From Deltaproteobacteria bacterium (GTDB lineage Bacteria > Desulfobacterota > Binatia > UBA9968), in contig VBKX01000131.1 of NCBI GenBank assembly GCA_005879435.1, forward strand, positions 1 to 10,015: a DNA stretch of 10,015 nucleotides. The letters are read 5' to 3'. The notes below the pieces were generated by a model, which saw only the letters and a list, made by a program, of their open reading frames with translations, searched no databases and had not been told where the DNA came from. The position numbers and the translations under genes were made by a program. Position 1 is the first letter of the stretch, and each line of letters begins with the position of its first letter. Positions 1 through 8,068 of the stretch are shown here, in pieces.

Positions 1-2718
1 GGCGCCGAGGTCGTCCTCTTTATCGGGTTCCACGTAGGCGACCAGTCGGGTTTCTTTCACCGCCGCAGCGTCGGCGCTGGCGAATTCCTGGGCTGCGACG
101 GCGGCATGGCGGATTCTCGCGTGCTGGCCGAGCGCTGCCTCGACCTCGGCGAGCTCGACGCGAAAACCACGGATGCTAACGCGGCGGTCCCGCCGTCCTG
201 CCCATTCGACGTTTCCATCCGACAAATATCTGCCGAGCTCCCCGGTGCGGTATAACCGATCGCGCCCATCGTTTGTAAAAGGATTGGTCATGAAATTGGC
301 GCTAGTGAGCGCGTCATCGCCGACGTAGCCCGCAGCCAGATGCGGGCTACGCACAAAAATTTCACCCAGTTCGCCCACTCCCGCTAACTGGCGACGGGCA
401 TTTAATAACAGGAGTTGCACGTCCTTGACGCCGGTTCCCGTCGGTATCGTTTCGAGTGAAACGCCACCAGGCGCCAAAAGTTTCTTGGGGATGACAAAGT
501 AGCCGACAGCGCGCTGGGTCTCGGTGGCGCCGTAAAAACTGATGATGTCTGCGTTGGGCGCAGCCTCATGCATGGCGTCGACATCTCGCCGGGTCAACAA
601 ATCGCCGCCGAAAAATAAGCGGCGCGCGGACGGCAGTTGGATGCTTCTTGCGGTTCGGAGCAGCCGCCCCAGCGCGGGCGTGAGATGAAGGATTGAAATC
701 TCGCACCGCTGCAGCCAATGAACTAGTTGCTCCGCGTCTTTCAATTGCTTCTCGCCGGGAACGTACACCGTCGCGCCGGACGCGAGTGCGGTAAAAAGCT
801 CGCGCTGCAGATGGTTGTAACCGAGGCCGGACAACAAACTGTAGCGGTCTGAATTTTTTAATTCGAAGGTTTCTTCCTGCCACGGCAGGAAATGCGTGAT
901 CGGACCATGGCGGCACAAAACGCCCTTCGGTTGTCCCGTCGAGCCCGATGTAAAGGCGATGTAAGCTGGATCCTCCGCCGCAAGCGCGATTTCCGGCAGA
1001 CGTCCCGGGTCTCGCTTCAGGAGCCGAGTGATTTCCTGGCGTGCGCGTGGTAAGTCGATCCGGTTGGAAATTTCAGTCGTCCCAAAGAAGCGCGAGAGTT
1101 CTTGCGGCGGCGCGCCCGCGCTGGCCATGTGTATCCAACCTTTGGGTTGTGCGATACGCAGGTAATCGAGCAAACGCGCCGCCGGATACGCCGGATCGAG
1201 AATGACGAATACCGCACCCGCCTTGAGAACGCCGAGGATCGCCAACGCGAGCGTCGCGTCGCGATGCGCGTAAATCGCGACGACGTCTCTAGGTTGGATA
1301 TGCTGATCGATCAGCAATCCGGCCAACCGACTGCTTGCCGCATCGAGCTCTTGGTATGTCCAACTTGCATCTTCATCGGCAACCGCATCTTTTTCCGGAG
1401 ACTTCTCGGCCTGCCGCAAAACGAGTGAATGTATCGTCCCGAACCAAGTTTCGTCGAGCCGTTTCTCGGGATTGGGTAAAATCGTCTTTGCCAGCGCAGT
1501 CATCAAAGTGAATTGCTCAATCTTTTTATTTGGCTCGCTGGCGGCTTGCGAGAGTAAACTGCGCCATTGATCGATCAGCGCCGTCATTCTTGCCTCGGAA
1601 AAAAGATCAGCATTGTAAACCACCGTCAGCTCGATCCGGCTGTCAGCTTGTGGCGCTTGAAACACCAGATCGAATTTTGCGCCCGGCGCGGCTTGGCTGA
1701 TCCTCTCTGCCTCGCAGCCGGTCAGGACGAGTTCACGCTCGGCGACATCGGCCATGTTGAACAGCACCTGGAAAATTGGATTACGGCTCAAATCGCGGCC
1801 CGGATTTATCGCCTCGACGACGCGCTCGAACGGCAAGTCCTGATGCGTGTAAGCGTCGAGGCATGTTTCGCGAACGCGCGCGAGCAATTCGACAAACGTC
1901 GGATTGCCGGACAGATCGGTGCGCAAAGCAACCGCGTTAATGAAAAATCCGATAAGCCCATCCAGCTCCGGCCGGTTTCGCCCTGCCACGGTGGAGCCGA
2001 CGACGACGTCGTCTTGCCCCGCCAGGCGCGAGAGTAGAATTTTGAGCGCAGCTAAAAGAGTCATGAACAGCGTCGCGCCCTGCTGCCGGCTCAGTTGTTT
2101 CAGCGCGTCGGTAAGCTCTTTCGACAATCGCTTGATTCCTCTGGCGCCTCGATAAGTCTGCGCGCCTGGGCGTACGTAATCCGTCGGTAAATTAAGAAGG
2201 CGCAGCCCACTTCCAAGCTGGTGTTTCCAGTAGGTCACTTGCGGCGCTGAGGCGTTGCTTCGAAGCCAATCCTCCTGCCACGCGGCGAAGTCGGCGTAAT
2301 GCGCGGCGATCGCCGGTAACGCCGCGCGCTTCTCCGAAAGCGCGGCGTCATAAATTAGCGCGAGCTCCCGGTGGAATATCGCCAACGATGAGCCGTCGCA
2401 GATGAGGTGATGAAAATTTAATATCAGGAAGAAATCCTCGGCGCCGAGCCGAAGCAGCTTGGCGCGTATTAGCGGCGCTTGTCTCATATCGAACGGCTGC
2501 CGCGCATCGTCGTTAAAAATCCGTTCCGCTTCTTTTTCCGCTTGCTCCAGCCGAACCTGACGGAGGTCGATCACGTCCAGGTCCAAGCATGCCAGCGTTT
2601 GAATTTGTTGAACCGGCTCGCCGTCGACTTCGGCAATCGCCGTGCGCAAGGTCTCGTGCCTGCGCACGATCTCATTGAGAGATTCTTCGAGCGCCGTGAT
2701 ATTCAGCGGCCCGCGCAC
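1..2718 (-). CDS. NRPS fragment: condensation C3 and adenylation A3 (Lys2-like), runs off the left edge
   Basis: I translated this frame by hand; it is open for 906 codons with no stop and continues beyond base 1. Numbering from the GTG at 2718, C3 covers residues 1 to about 405, with RRHETLR early, an intact HHLICDG (103-109, bases 2412-2392), YADFAAWQ, IGFFINA, HQDLPFERVVEAI and RDLSRNPIFQVLF. A3 starts near 430, with WTYQELD (453-459), LKAGAVFVILDP, FTSGSTGQPKG (589-599), GYNHLQRELF, YGATETQRAVGYF (729-741), YRTGELG (823-829) and GRRDRRVSIRGFRVE. The GYNHLQREL and YGATETQRAV strings match the Lys2/alpha-aminoadipate reductase A-domain signature (AHDPIQRDMF, YGTTETQRAV) better than ordinary NRPS A domains. 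The Asp235 position is Asn (bases 816-814), and the conserved YRTGD aspartate is Glu. The last part of the domain and its A10 lysine are outside the window. A start at 2718 is nominal; the gene really begins far upstream. Confidence 0.88.
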   Translation of the reverse strand, partial: MRGPLNITALEESLNEIVRRHETLRTAIAEVDGEPVQQIQTLACLDLDVIDLRQVRLEQAEKEAERIFNDDARQPFDMRQAPLIRAKLLRLGAEDFFLILNFHHLICDGSSLAIFHRELALIYDAALSEKRAALPAIAAHYADFAAWQEDWLRSNASAPQVTYWKHQLGSGLRLLNLPTDYVRPGAQTYRGARGIKRLSKELTDALKQLSRQQGATLFMTLLAALKILLSRLAGQDDVVVGSTVAGRNRPELDGLIGFFINAVALRTDLSGNPTFVELLARVRETCLDAYTHQDLPFERVVEAINPGRDLSRNPIFQVLFNMADVAERELVLTGCEAERISQAAPGAKFDLVFQAPQADSRIELTVVYNADLFSEARMTALIDQWRSLLSQAASEPNKKIEQFTLMTALAKTILPNPEKRLDETWFGTIHSLVLRQAEKSPEKDAVADEDASWTYQELDAASSRLAGLLIDQHIQPRDVVAIYAHRDATLALAILGVLKAGAVFVILDPAYPAARLLDYLRIAQPKGWIHMASAGAPPQELSRFFGTTEISNRIDLPRARQEITRLLKRDPGRLPEIALAAEDPAYIAFTSGSTGQPKGVLCRHGPITHFLPWQEETFELKNSDRYSLLSGLGYNHLQRELFTALASGATVYVPGEKQLKDAEQLVHWLQRCEISILHLTPALGRLLRTARSIQLPSARRLFFGGDLLTRRDVDAMHEAAPNADIISFYGATETQRAVGYFVIPKKLLAPGGVSLETIPTGTGVKDVQLLLLNARRQLAGVGELGEIFVRSPHLAAGYVGDDALTSANFMTNPFTNDGRDRLYRTGELGRYLSDGNVEWAGRRDRRVSIRGFRVELAEVEAALGQHARIRHAAVAAQEFASADAAAVKETRLVAYVEPDKEDDLGA

Positions 2719-4220
2719 ACGATGAGATCGGCGTCCAGCTTGTGCAAAAACCACACCCGCCGCTGCGCGCAGGAAAGCGGAATGGGATCGTCGCGCCGCA
2801 CGGGAACAATCGGCGGCGTAGTTACGCCGCGTGCGCTGCGGCACAGCCGGTCGATCTCTGCCCCGAGCAACGCCACCGTTGGCAATTCAAAGATCCTGCG
2901 CAGAGGTAGGTCCACGTTGAAATTCGTGCGCAATCGCCCGGCCACACGGGCGGCAAGCAACGAGTGGCCACCCAGCTCGAAAAAGTTGTCGTGCACGCCG
3001 ATCCGGTCGAACTTAAGAACTTCGCGCCAAGTCTGCGCGATCAATTCTTCGCTCTCCGTGCGCGGTGCCACGTAATCGTGAATCGACTGAAACAAGCCGT
3101 CGTAGGGGGACGGTAACGTGTGGCGATCGACTTTGCCGTTGGGGGTCAAGGGTAACCCATCCAGGGGAACGAACACCGCGGGAACCATGTATTCCGGCAA
3201 CGTCTGGCACAAGACGCTGCGCAACTCACGCCCCGACGCGAACATCGAGCCGTTGAAAACCAAGTTCGCAACCAGTTGTCGGTCGGATTTCGGATTAGAA
3301 GATGGATTCGGGTCGTCAGCCGTCCTATGCCGCACGACGACGACGCTTTCACGAACTGCCGGATGCCGGTTGAGCGCCGCTTCGATCTCGCCGAGCTCAA
3401 TCCGGTAACCGCGGATCTTAATCTGATTGTCGACCCGCCCGAGGTATTCGACGTTGCCGTGGGCGTCGTATCGCGCCAAATCCCCGGTCCGATACATGCG
3501 TGCTTTCGCACCGCGCGCGAACGGATCGCGCAGAAATTTCTCGGCCGTCAATTGCGGCCGGTTCAAGTAACCACGCGCGACGCCGGCGCCACCGATAAAA
3601 ATCTCACCCGCCACGCCGATGGGCACGGGCTGAAGCGCGCCGTCGAGCAGATAAATCCTCGTGTTCGCGATCGGCCGGCCGATGGTCGCCTTGGTCTTTT
3701 TGCCGCGCAAAGTAAATGTCGAGTAGGTGGTGGTTTCGGACGGCCCGTAGAGATCGTAAACCTTTTTGACCGTGGCGGTTTCGTAGATCCGCTCGACTAG
3801 TTCCGTCTTCAACGGCTCGCCGGCGAGATTCACGGTTCGCACCGACGGCGGCAGTGCGCCGAGATCGAGCATTTCGCTGATTGCCGAAGGCACGGTATTG
3901 ACCAGCGTGACTTTGTCCGCGCCCGCCAGATCGTGTAGCGCCAGCGCATTGTCCACCACGATCGCTTTGCCGCCCCAACAAAGCGGCACGAACAATTCAA
4001 AGACCGAAAGATCGAAACAAATGGAGGTTGATGCCAGAACGCCGGCGAGTTGCTCGGCAGAAAAAACCCGCTTAGCCCAACACAAGAAAGCAGCCACGTT
4101 TCTGTGCTCAATCGCCGCGCCTTTCGGCTCGCCTGTCGATCCCGATGTGTAGATGACGTACGCGAGGTCCTGCGCGCCCATTCGCACCCGGAGATTTTGC
4201 GCGCTTTGTCGCCTGATCAC
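2703..4220 (-). CDS. NRPS fragment: main part of A2 (alanine-type), carrier T2 and start of C3
   Basis: This 505-residue frame begins inside A2; native A2 sequence actually resumes at about 4259 (PRLTVVCLDRDAAV), upstream of the ATG at 4220. A2 motifs are YTSGSTGEPKG (24-34), FDLSVFELF (69-77), YGPSETT (158-164), YRTGDL (243-248), GRVDNQIKIRGYRIE (261-275) and NGKVDR (361-366). Aligning by eye to the PheA pocket gives D70, L71, F74, N108, N131, A133, L157, T165, Y166, K363, i.e. DLFNNALTYK, which I recall as a published alanine code. T2 follows (about 388-455), with the phosphopantetheine serine at 420 in LGGHSL. C3 begins at about 479 with PLSCAQRRVWFLHKL. The frame then ends in LIVCAGR and a TGA at 2703, while the rest of C3 lies in another frame. 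Its catalytic residues are intact, so alone it could adenylate only if the A2 N-terminus were supplied. Confidence 0.88.
   Translation of the reverse strand: MIRRQSAQNLRVRMGAQDLAYVIYTSGSTGEPKGAAIEHRNVAAFLCWAKRVFSAEQLAGVLASTSICFDLSVFELFVPLCWGGKAIVVDNALALHDLAGADKVTLVNTVPSAISEMLDLGALPPSVRTVNLAGEPLKTELVERIYETATVKKVYDLYGPSETTTYSTFTLRGKKTKATIGRPIANTRIYLLDGALQPVPIGVAGEIFIGGAGVARGYLNRPQLTAEKFLRDPFARGAKARMYRTGDLARYDAHGNVEYLGRVDNQIKIRGYRIELGEIEAALNRHPAVRESVVVVRHRTADDPNPSSNPKSDRQLVANLVFNGSMFASGRELRSVLCQTLPEYMVPAVFVPLDGLPLTPNGKVDRHTLPSPYDGLFQSIHDYVAPRTESEELIAQTWREVLKFDRIGVHDNFFELGGHSLLAARVAGRLRTNFNVDLPLRRIFELPTVALLGAEIDRLCRSARGVTTPPIVPVRRDDPIPLSCAQRRVWFLHKLDADLIVCAGR
2713..2720 (-). other. Frameshift junction at the start of C3
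   Basis: Upstream frame: RVWFLHKLDADLIV, then stop. Downstream frame: RGPLNITALEESLNEIVRRH. In C2 the matching stretch from WFLDQL to KGRLN has about nine more residues (around SPVYNISRALRL). They are absent here, giving an estimated net loss of about 25 bases and a frame change. Confidence 0.7.
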
Positions 4221-6373
4221 CGCAGCGTCTCTGTCGAGACAAACGACTGTGAGCCGAGGATCGAAGATAGAGGGCTGTCCTGAGCGAAGTCGAAGGGACC
4301 GAAGGTCTCATCGAGCATGAATGCAATGCGTGCCGGCGGATACTTGGGATCCAGCGGCACGTAGGCGCCACCCGCTTTCAGAATACCGAGCAGCGCGATC
4401 ACCAAATCCAGTGATCGTTCGAGACAGACGCCCACGAGTTTGTCCGGGCCAACGCCCAACTTACGCAGGTAACGCGCCAGCTGGTTCGCCCGGCGATTTA
4501 GTTCGCGGTAAGTGAGAGTTTGACCAGCGCACTCGACGGCCGTCGCGCGCGGAGTTCGCGCAACCTGAGCTTCGAATAGCTCGTGGATACAGCGGTCTTT
4601 GGGGTAAATCGCCGCGGTGCGGTTCCATCGAACCAGGATCTGCTCACGGTCGCGCTTGGATAGCAGCGCCGCGTCCCCGATAAGCTCTTCGGGATGAGCC
4701 GCGATGCTACGCAGAAGCGTCAATAGGTGGCGCGCCAGCCGTTCAATCGTCGGCCGATCAAAAAGGTCCGTGCTGTATTCGAAGAAGCCTCTTAATTCCG
4801 CGTCGCGCTCGGTCAACGACAGTGTAAGGTCAAACTTTGCCGTCGATCCCGTCAAATCCAACGCTTCGACCTGAAGCCCTGGAAGCTTGAGTTCCGCGGC
4901 CGGATAATTCTGGTACGCCAACATCACATCGAACAATGGATTTCGGCCGAGATCGCGCTCCAGATGCAACTCTTCGACTAATTGATCGAAGGGCAAATCT
5001 TGATGCGCTAGGGCGCCGTTGCAATGTATGCGCACGCGACGCAGCAGCTCGCGAAACGTCGGGCTTCCTGACAGGTCGGTGCGCAACACCAGCGTGTTGA
5101 CGAAGAGACCCATCAAGTTTTCGGTACCGGTCTGACTGCGATTCGCAACCGGAAATCCGACGCAAATATCGTCCTGACTCGAGTAGCGCCACAACAAAAC
5201 GTTAAAGGCGGCCATCAACGTCATGAAGAGTGTCGTACCCTCTTCAGCACTTAATGCCTTCAATGCTCGAAGGAGCGCTTTGGGAATCGCCAGAGGAAGG
5301 CGCGCGCCGCGGAACGACTGCACGTTTGGCCGGCGATGATCCGTCGCCAATGCGACTCCCCCAGTACTGTTGTACAAGCGATCCTGCCAATACGAAAGTT
5401 GACTTTGCAGCGCGCTATCCTGAATTAATTGTTTCTGCCGATACGCGTACGCGCCATATTGAATCGGCAGCTCAGGAAGGACGAATTTTCGTTTCGCTAC
5501 CAAGGATCGATAACAGGTTTCTAACTCGCGCAGAAAAAGACTCATCGACCAACCGTCACACACCATTTGATGCAAGACTAACAGCAATACGTGATGGTTG
5601 TCGGCGAGCTTGATCAGGTTCGCTCTAATCAAAGGTCCGCGCGCGAGATCGAACGGCGCTGCAGCTTCAGCGTTAAGTAGGCGAGCCATCTCAGCAGGGC
5701 GCCGCGGTTGGGGTAATCTCTTGAGATCAATTAAAGGTAACGGGATAGCTACTTCCGGCGCGACGGTTTGAACCGGCTTGTCGTCCACGCTGGGAAAACT
5801 CGAGCGGAGAGTTTCATGACGCCGGACGATTTCATTGATTCCCTTACCGATAGCTTGCCGATTCAGGCGGCCCTTCAGCCTCAAGGCACGGGAAATGTTA
5901 TAAACCGGGCTCCCGGGATAGAGCTGATCGAGAAACCAAAGCCGCTCCTGCGAAAACGAGAGTGTGCCTTCGCCAGACGTATCTTCCGCAAGCAGCCGAG
6001 TGGCAGGCAGTTCGATGCCATCCTTCTTAAGCAGCCGTGTCAGCAACTCGCGCCGCGCTGTATCCAGTACGTCACGCGCGCTTTCCGCCTGCCCTTCAGC
6101 CATCGCTCGTGGTCCTCCCGGATTCTGCACAGCGTGCTGCACTTCGGCATCCGACATCGCCTCGACTTGAAGGAAAACCGCCGCTATCTTCTGTGCCTGT
6201 CCGGGCTGGCTCTCATGATCCGTGATGAATTTAGCCAATTCCGCGACGATCGGCGTCGCGTATAGATTCGTCAGCGGCGCCTGGAGTGGAAACAAGCCGG
6301 CGATTTTCGTAATCAGCCGCGCCGCGAGCAACGAGTCCCCGCCCAGTTGGGCAAAATCGTCGTCAATGCCCAC
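4217..6373 (-). CDS. NRPS fragment: carrier T1, condensation C2 and N-terminal part of A2
   Basis: This 718-residue open frame begins at a GTG (6373) that lies inside a carrier domain, so that start is an artefact of the upstream break. T1 occupies residues 1-50, with the phosphopantetheine serine at 14 (GGDSL). A linker of about 85 residues follows, carrying SDAEVQHAV and RRELLTRLLKKDGI, a type often seen before condensation domains. C2 spans about 136-560: LSFSQERLWFLDQL (138-151), RHETLR (185-190), HQMVCDG (268-274), IQYGAYAYRQ (304-313), MGLFVNT (421-427), HQDLPFDQLVEEL (457-469) and RDLGRNPLFDVM (473-484). Two key motifs deviate: the second, catalytic His of HHxxxDG is Gln269 (codon CAA at 5569-5567), and YxDFA reads YGAYA. 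A2 starts near 594 with LTYREL (620-625) and LKAGGAYVPLDP (665-676) and is normal to FMLDE (689). The remaining residues come from a repeat copy and lead to a TGA at 4217. Confidence 0.88.
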   Translation of the reverse strand: MGIDDDFAQLGGDSLLAARLITKIAGLFPLQAPLTNLYATPIVAELAKFITDHESQPGQAQKIAAVFLQVEAMSDAEVQHAVQNPGGPRAMAEGQAESARDVLDTARRELLTRLLKKDGIELPATRLLAEDTSGEGTLSFSQERLWFLDQLYPGSPVYNISRALRLKGRLNRQAIGKGINEIVRRHETLRSSFPSVDDKPVQTVAPEVAIPLPLIDLKRLPQPRRPAEMARLLNAEAAAPFDLARGPLIRANLIKLADNHHVLLLVLHQMVCDGWSMSLFLRELETCYRSLVAKRKFVLPELPIQYGAYAYRQKQLIQDSALQSQLSYWQDRLYNSTGGVALATDHRRPNVQSFRGARLPLAIPKALLRALKALSAEEGTTLFMTLMAAFNVLLWRYSSQDDICVGFPVANRSQTGTENLMGLFVNTLVLRTDLSGSPTFRELLRRVRIHCNGALAHQDLPFDQLVEELHLERDLGRNPLFDVMLAYQNYPAAELKLPGLQVEALDLTGSTAKFDLTLSLTERDAELRGFFEYSTDLFDRPTIERLARHLLTLLRSIAAHPEELIGDAALLSKRDREQILVRWNRTAAIYPKDRCIHELFEAQVARTPRATAVECAGQTLTYRELNRRANQLARYLRKLGVGPDKLVGVCLERSLDLVIALLGILKAGGAYVPLDPKYPPARIAFMLDETFGPFDFAQDSPLSSILGSQSFVSTETLR
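4250..4306 (-). repeat. Dispersed PFDFAQD-type repeat inside A2
   Basis: The plus-strand core at 4273-4300 contains tcctgagcgaagtcgaaggg (4279-4298). On the minus strand it translates as GPFDFAQDSPLSS, a string I recognise as a short dispersed repeat common in environmental genomes and often mis-translated in gene calls. Only one copy is in this window. It lies between FMLDE, the end of a conserved A-domain segment, and PRLTVVCLDRD, which resumes in a different frame at about 4259. The 47 bases between the two native pieces are shorter than the roughly 20-25 residues usual there, so native sequence was replaced and the frame changed, rather than a clean insertion. The outer edges are uncertain by about 10 bases. 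A small inverted repeat (gaccgaaggtc, 4298-4308) flanks the core. Confidence 0.7.
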
Positions 6374-8013
6374 GGTGTCGAGATCACCAGCGCCTCTTCG
6401 ACAGCGTCGCGCGGCTCGACAAATGTGGTGCCGACGGCGCGTTGATTTCCTTCGAGCGCAGGCAAAGCGCTGCGGTCGACTTTGCCGCCGCTGTTCAACG
6501 GCAGACTTTCCGTCATCACAAAGGAATCAGGGATCATATAAGCGGGCAGCCTGGATTTCAGTTGCGTTCTCAATTGAGAGACGCCAGCCGCTGCAGGATC
6601 TTGCGGAACCACATAAGCGATCAACCGGCTGCCCTTCGCTGCGTCTTGCCGAGCCACGACGACAGCCTGCCGGACCGAGGGAATTTCATTGAGCGCCGCC
6701 TCAATAGCCGTTACTTCAACCTTGAATCCTTTTATCTTTGCTTGAAAGTCCTTTCGTCCGACCTGAATCAGACAGCCATCCGGCAGCCGATAACCGAGAT
6801 CACCCGTTAAATAAGTGCGCGTTCCCGCGCCTTGGAAATTGTCGAGGAACTTCGCGCGCGTGAGCTCGGGTTGGCACCAGTATCCCAAGGCCAGGTAAGG
6901 GCTGCGAACGGCGATCTCGCCGATCGTTCCCGCAGCTGTCTCGCGGCCATCGTCGTCGAGGATAAGAACCTCGTTGCCCTCCAAAGGATATCCTACCGGA
7001 ACGTGATCACCGTGAATTTTCGTATCCTGGTTCATGAAAAAATACGAAACCGCCTGCGTCTCGCTGATGCTGTAGCGCGAGACAAACAAGCAGTCGTCGG
7101 AAAAATGTCTGCGGAACAGATCCACGTCGGTTTTGTAAATCGGTTCGCCGCCGATGTGAATGAGCCGAACGGCGGGGAATTTCTCCGTTCCGCCGGCGCC
7201 GCTGACCGACTGGCGAAACACGGTCGCGACGCATGTGAACACGCTGATGTCTTCCCCGCGCAACCAATCTCCTAACGTTGCCAAGCCACCCGCGCCAAAA
7301 TCGAGAACGATCAGCGCTGCGCCGTTGAGCAGCGCCAGAAACATGTCCCGCGCCGCGCCGACGTTATTGGCGCGCAACAAACTGACCCGATCGGTTGGCG
7401 CGATATGCAGCGCATTGGTTTTCGTGCGGATGCCGAACAACTCGCATCGATGATTCCACATCACGCCCTTGGGCGCGCCGGTCGAGCCGGAAGTAAAATT
7501 GATATAAGCCAACGCATCCGGCGACACCGACAATTTGAGGTTTTCACGGCAGAGATGTCGATCGAGAGCGTCGACGTTCAAGACTTGCTTAACGTCGCCG
7601 GCAATTTCCATGGCAGCCGCAAAGTTATTTTCATCAGACAGCACGAGACAGCTCCCGAGCGTCGCAAAAATTTCGTGAAGTTTGATCTTGGGCAACTGGG
7701 GATTTAACGGCGCAAACGCCTTGCCGGTCTTGAGCGCGCCAAGAATGGCGACGATCATGGATACGTCGGCGTTGCAGAGAATGGCGACCTGCTGCGTCGC
7801 GGCTCCGGCGTGGCCCAAGATCGCGTGCGCGACGCCGTTGGCCGTCGCGTTGAGCTCATCGTAAGTAAGCGACCGCTTCCCGGCTTTTACCGCGAGCCGT
7901 TCGGGATACCGGCATGCCTGCTGTTCGAAGCGTTGCGCGATCGTTTGGTTGATATCCGCGAGGGGAAATTCGACGAAAGGATGGGTGGGGAATAAAGTTC
8001 GGCTGGAGATCAT
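6313..8013 (-). CDS. NRPS initiation module, adenylation domain A1 (Lys2-like), broken before its carrier domain
   Basis: This is an N-terminal adenylation domain with no condensation domain before it, so it would be the loading module, activating an acid with ATP and passing it to the next carrier domain. I choose the ATG at 8013; an in-frame GTG at 8019 adds two residues, and neither has a strong ribosome site. Visible core motifs by residue are LTYDELN (49-55), LKTGKAFAPLNP (94-105, atypical for LKAGGAYVPLDP), FTSGSTGAPKG (173-183), SRYSISETQAVSYF (312-325), YLTGDL (401-406), GRKDFQAKIKGFKVE (419-433) and NSGGKVDR (507-514). The A4 region reads NNVGAARDMF (216-225), which puts Val218 where amino-acid-activating domains have Asp235. 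With the SETQAVSY segment this places it near alpha-aminoadipate reductase (Lys2) type domains. After EEALV (residue 543, base 6385) the frame is lost and ends in unrelated residues at 6313. The downstream carrier continues in another frame. Confidence 0.88.
   Translation of the reverse strand: MISSRTLFPTHPFVEFPLADINQTIAQRFEQQACRYPERLAVKAGKRSLTYDELNATANGVAHAILGHAGAATQQVAILCNADVSMIVAILGALKTGKAFAPLNPQLPKIKLHEIFATLGSCLVLSDENNFAAAMEIAGDVKQVLNVDALDRHLCRENLKLSVSPDALAYINFTSGSTGAPKGVMWNHRCELFGIRTKTNALHIAPTDRVSLLRANNVGAARDMFLALLNGAALIVLDFGAGGLATLGDWLRGEDISVFTCVATVFRQSVSGAGGTEKFPAVRLIHIGGEPIYKTDVDLFRRHFSDDCLFVSRYSISETQAVSYFFMNQDTKIHGDHVPVGYPLEGNEVLILDDDGRETAAGTIGEIAVRSPYLALGYWCQPELTRAKFLDNFQGAGTRTYLTGDLGYRLPDGCLIQVGRKDFQAKIKGFKVEVTAIEAALNEIPSVRQAVVVARQDAAKGSRLIAYVVPQDPAAAGVSQLRTQLKSRLPAYMIPDSFVMTESLPLNSGGKVDRSALPALEGNQRAVGTTFVEPRDAVEEALVISTPWALTTILPNWAGTRCSRRG
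6383..6387 (-). other. Frameshift junction between A1 and T1
   Basis: Upstream frame: RDAVEEALV. Downstream frame: DLDTVGIDDDFAQLGGDSL. A carrier domain normally has about eight residues (of the type AxIWxxVL) between these two pieces; the second module shows them as AQTWREVL. They are missing here and the frame changes, giving an estimated net loss of about 22 bases. Confidence 0.7.
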
Positions 8014-8068
8014 TGACACATTATTGCGGTCGGAAGAAAACGAATCCGGTTGAAATTGCTCCCGTGAT
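8014..8068 (-). other. 55-base spacer between the TPR gene and the NRPS
   Basis: This is the only non-coding stretch in the window. It holds no convincing terminator hairpin and no clear -35/-10 pair. A GGGAG run near 8056 is too far from any start to serve the NRPS, and only AT-rich sequence directly precedes the ATG at 8013. The short gap and shared strand fit co-transcription of the two genes, without proving it. Confidence 0.4.

Larger units (their letters stand above)
1..8013 (-). pseudogene. Whole NRPS locus A1-T1-C2-A2-T2-C3-A3, disrupted by three frame breaks
   Basis: The pieces add up to one colinear synthetase: each break falls inside a domain and the two halves together make that domain. 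The breaks are near 6385 (T1), 4250-4306 (A2) and 2718 (C3). No extra stop codons interrupt the stretches between them, so decay, if real, is recent. With these breaks a full-length enzyme cannot be made from this sequence as written. The alternative is a sequencing or assembly fault, which would make it one intact gene of at least 8 kb. Confidence 0.6.

Noticed and set aside
2479..3075. Plus-strand open frame of 198 codons
   Set aside because: It is antisense to the conserved T2-C3 region, has no family resemblance and is arginine/serine-rich shadow coding.
4217..4220. Overlapping stop/start (4-base overlap) as translational coupling of two NRPS proteins
   Set aside because: The overlap lies inside a single A domain and arises from the repeat-linked frame break, so it is not a real gene boundary.
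5768..6265. Plus-strand open frame of 165 codons
   Set aside because: Antisense to the T1-C2 linker and early C2; composition and lack of motifs mark it as a shadow.
6313..6387. Programmed ribosomal frameshifting to join A1 and T1
   Set aside because: No slippery heptamer or downstream structure is evident, and about eight conserved residues are missing, so slippage alone would not rebuild the domain.
8014..8068. Promoter or terminator in the spacer
   Set aside because: An AT-rich CAATAAT lies near the start, but no spaced -35 box or stem-loop supports either call.
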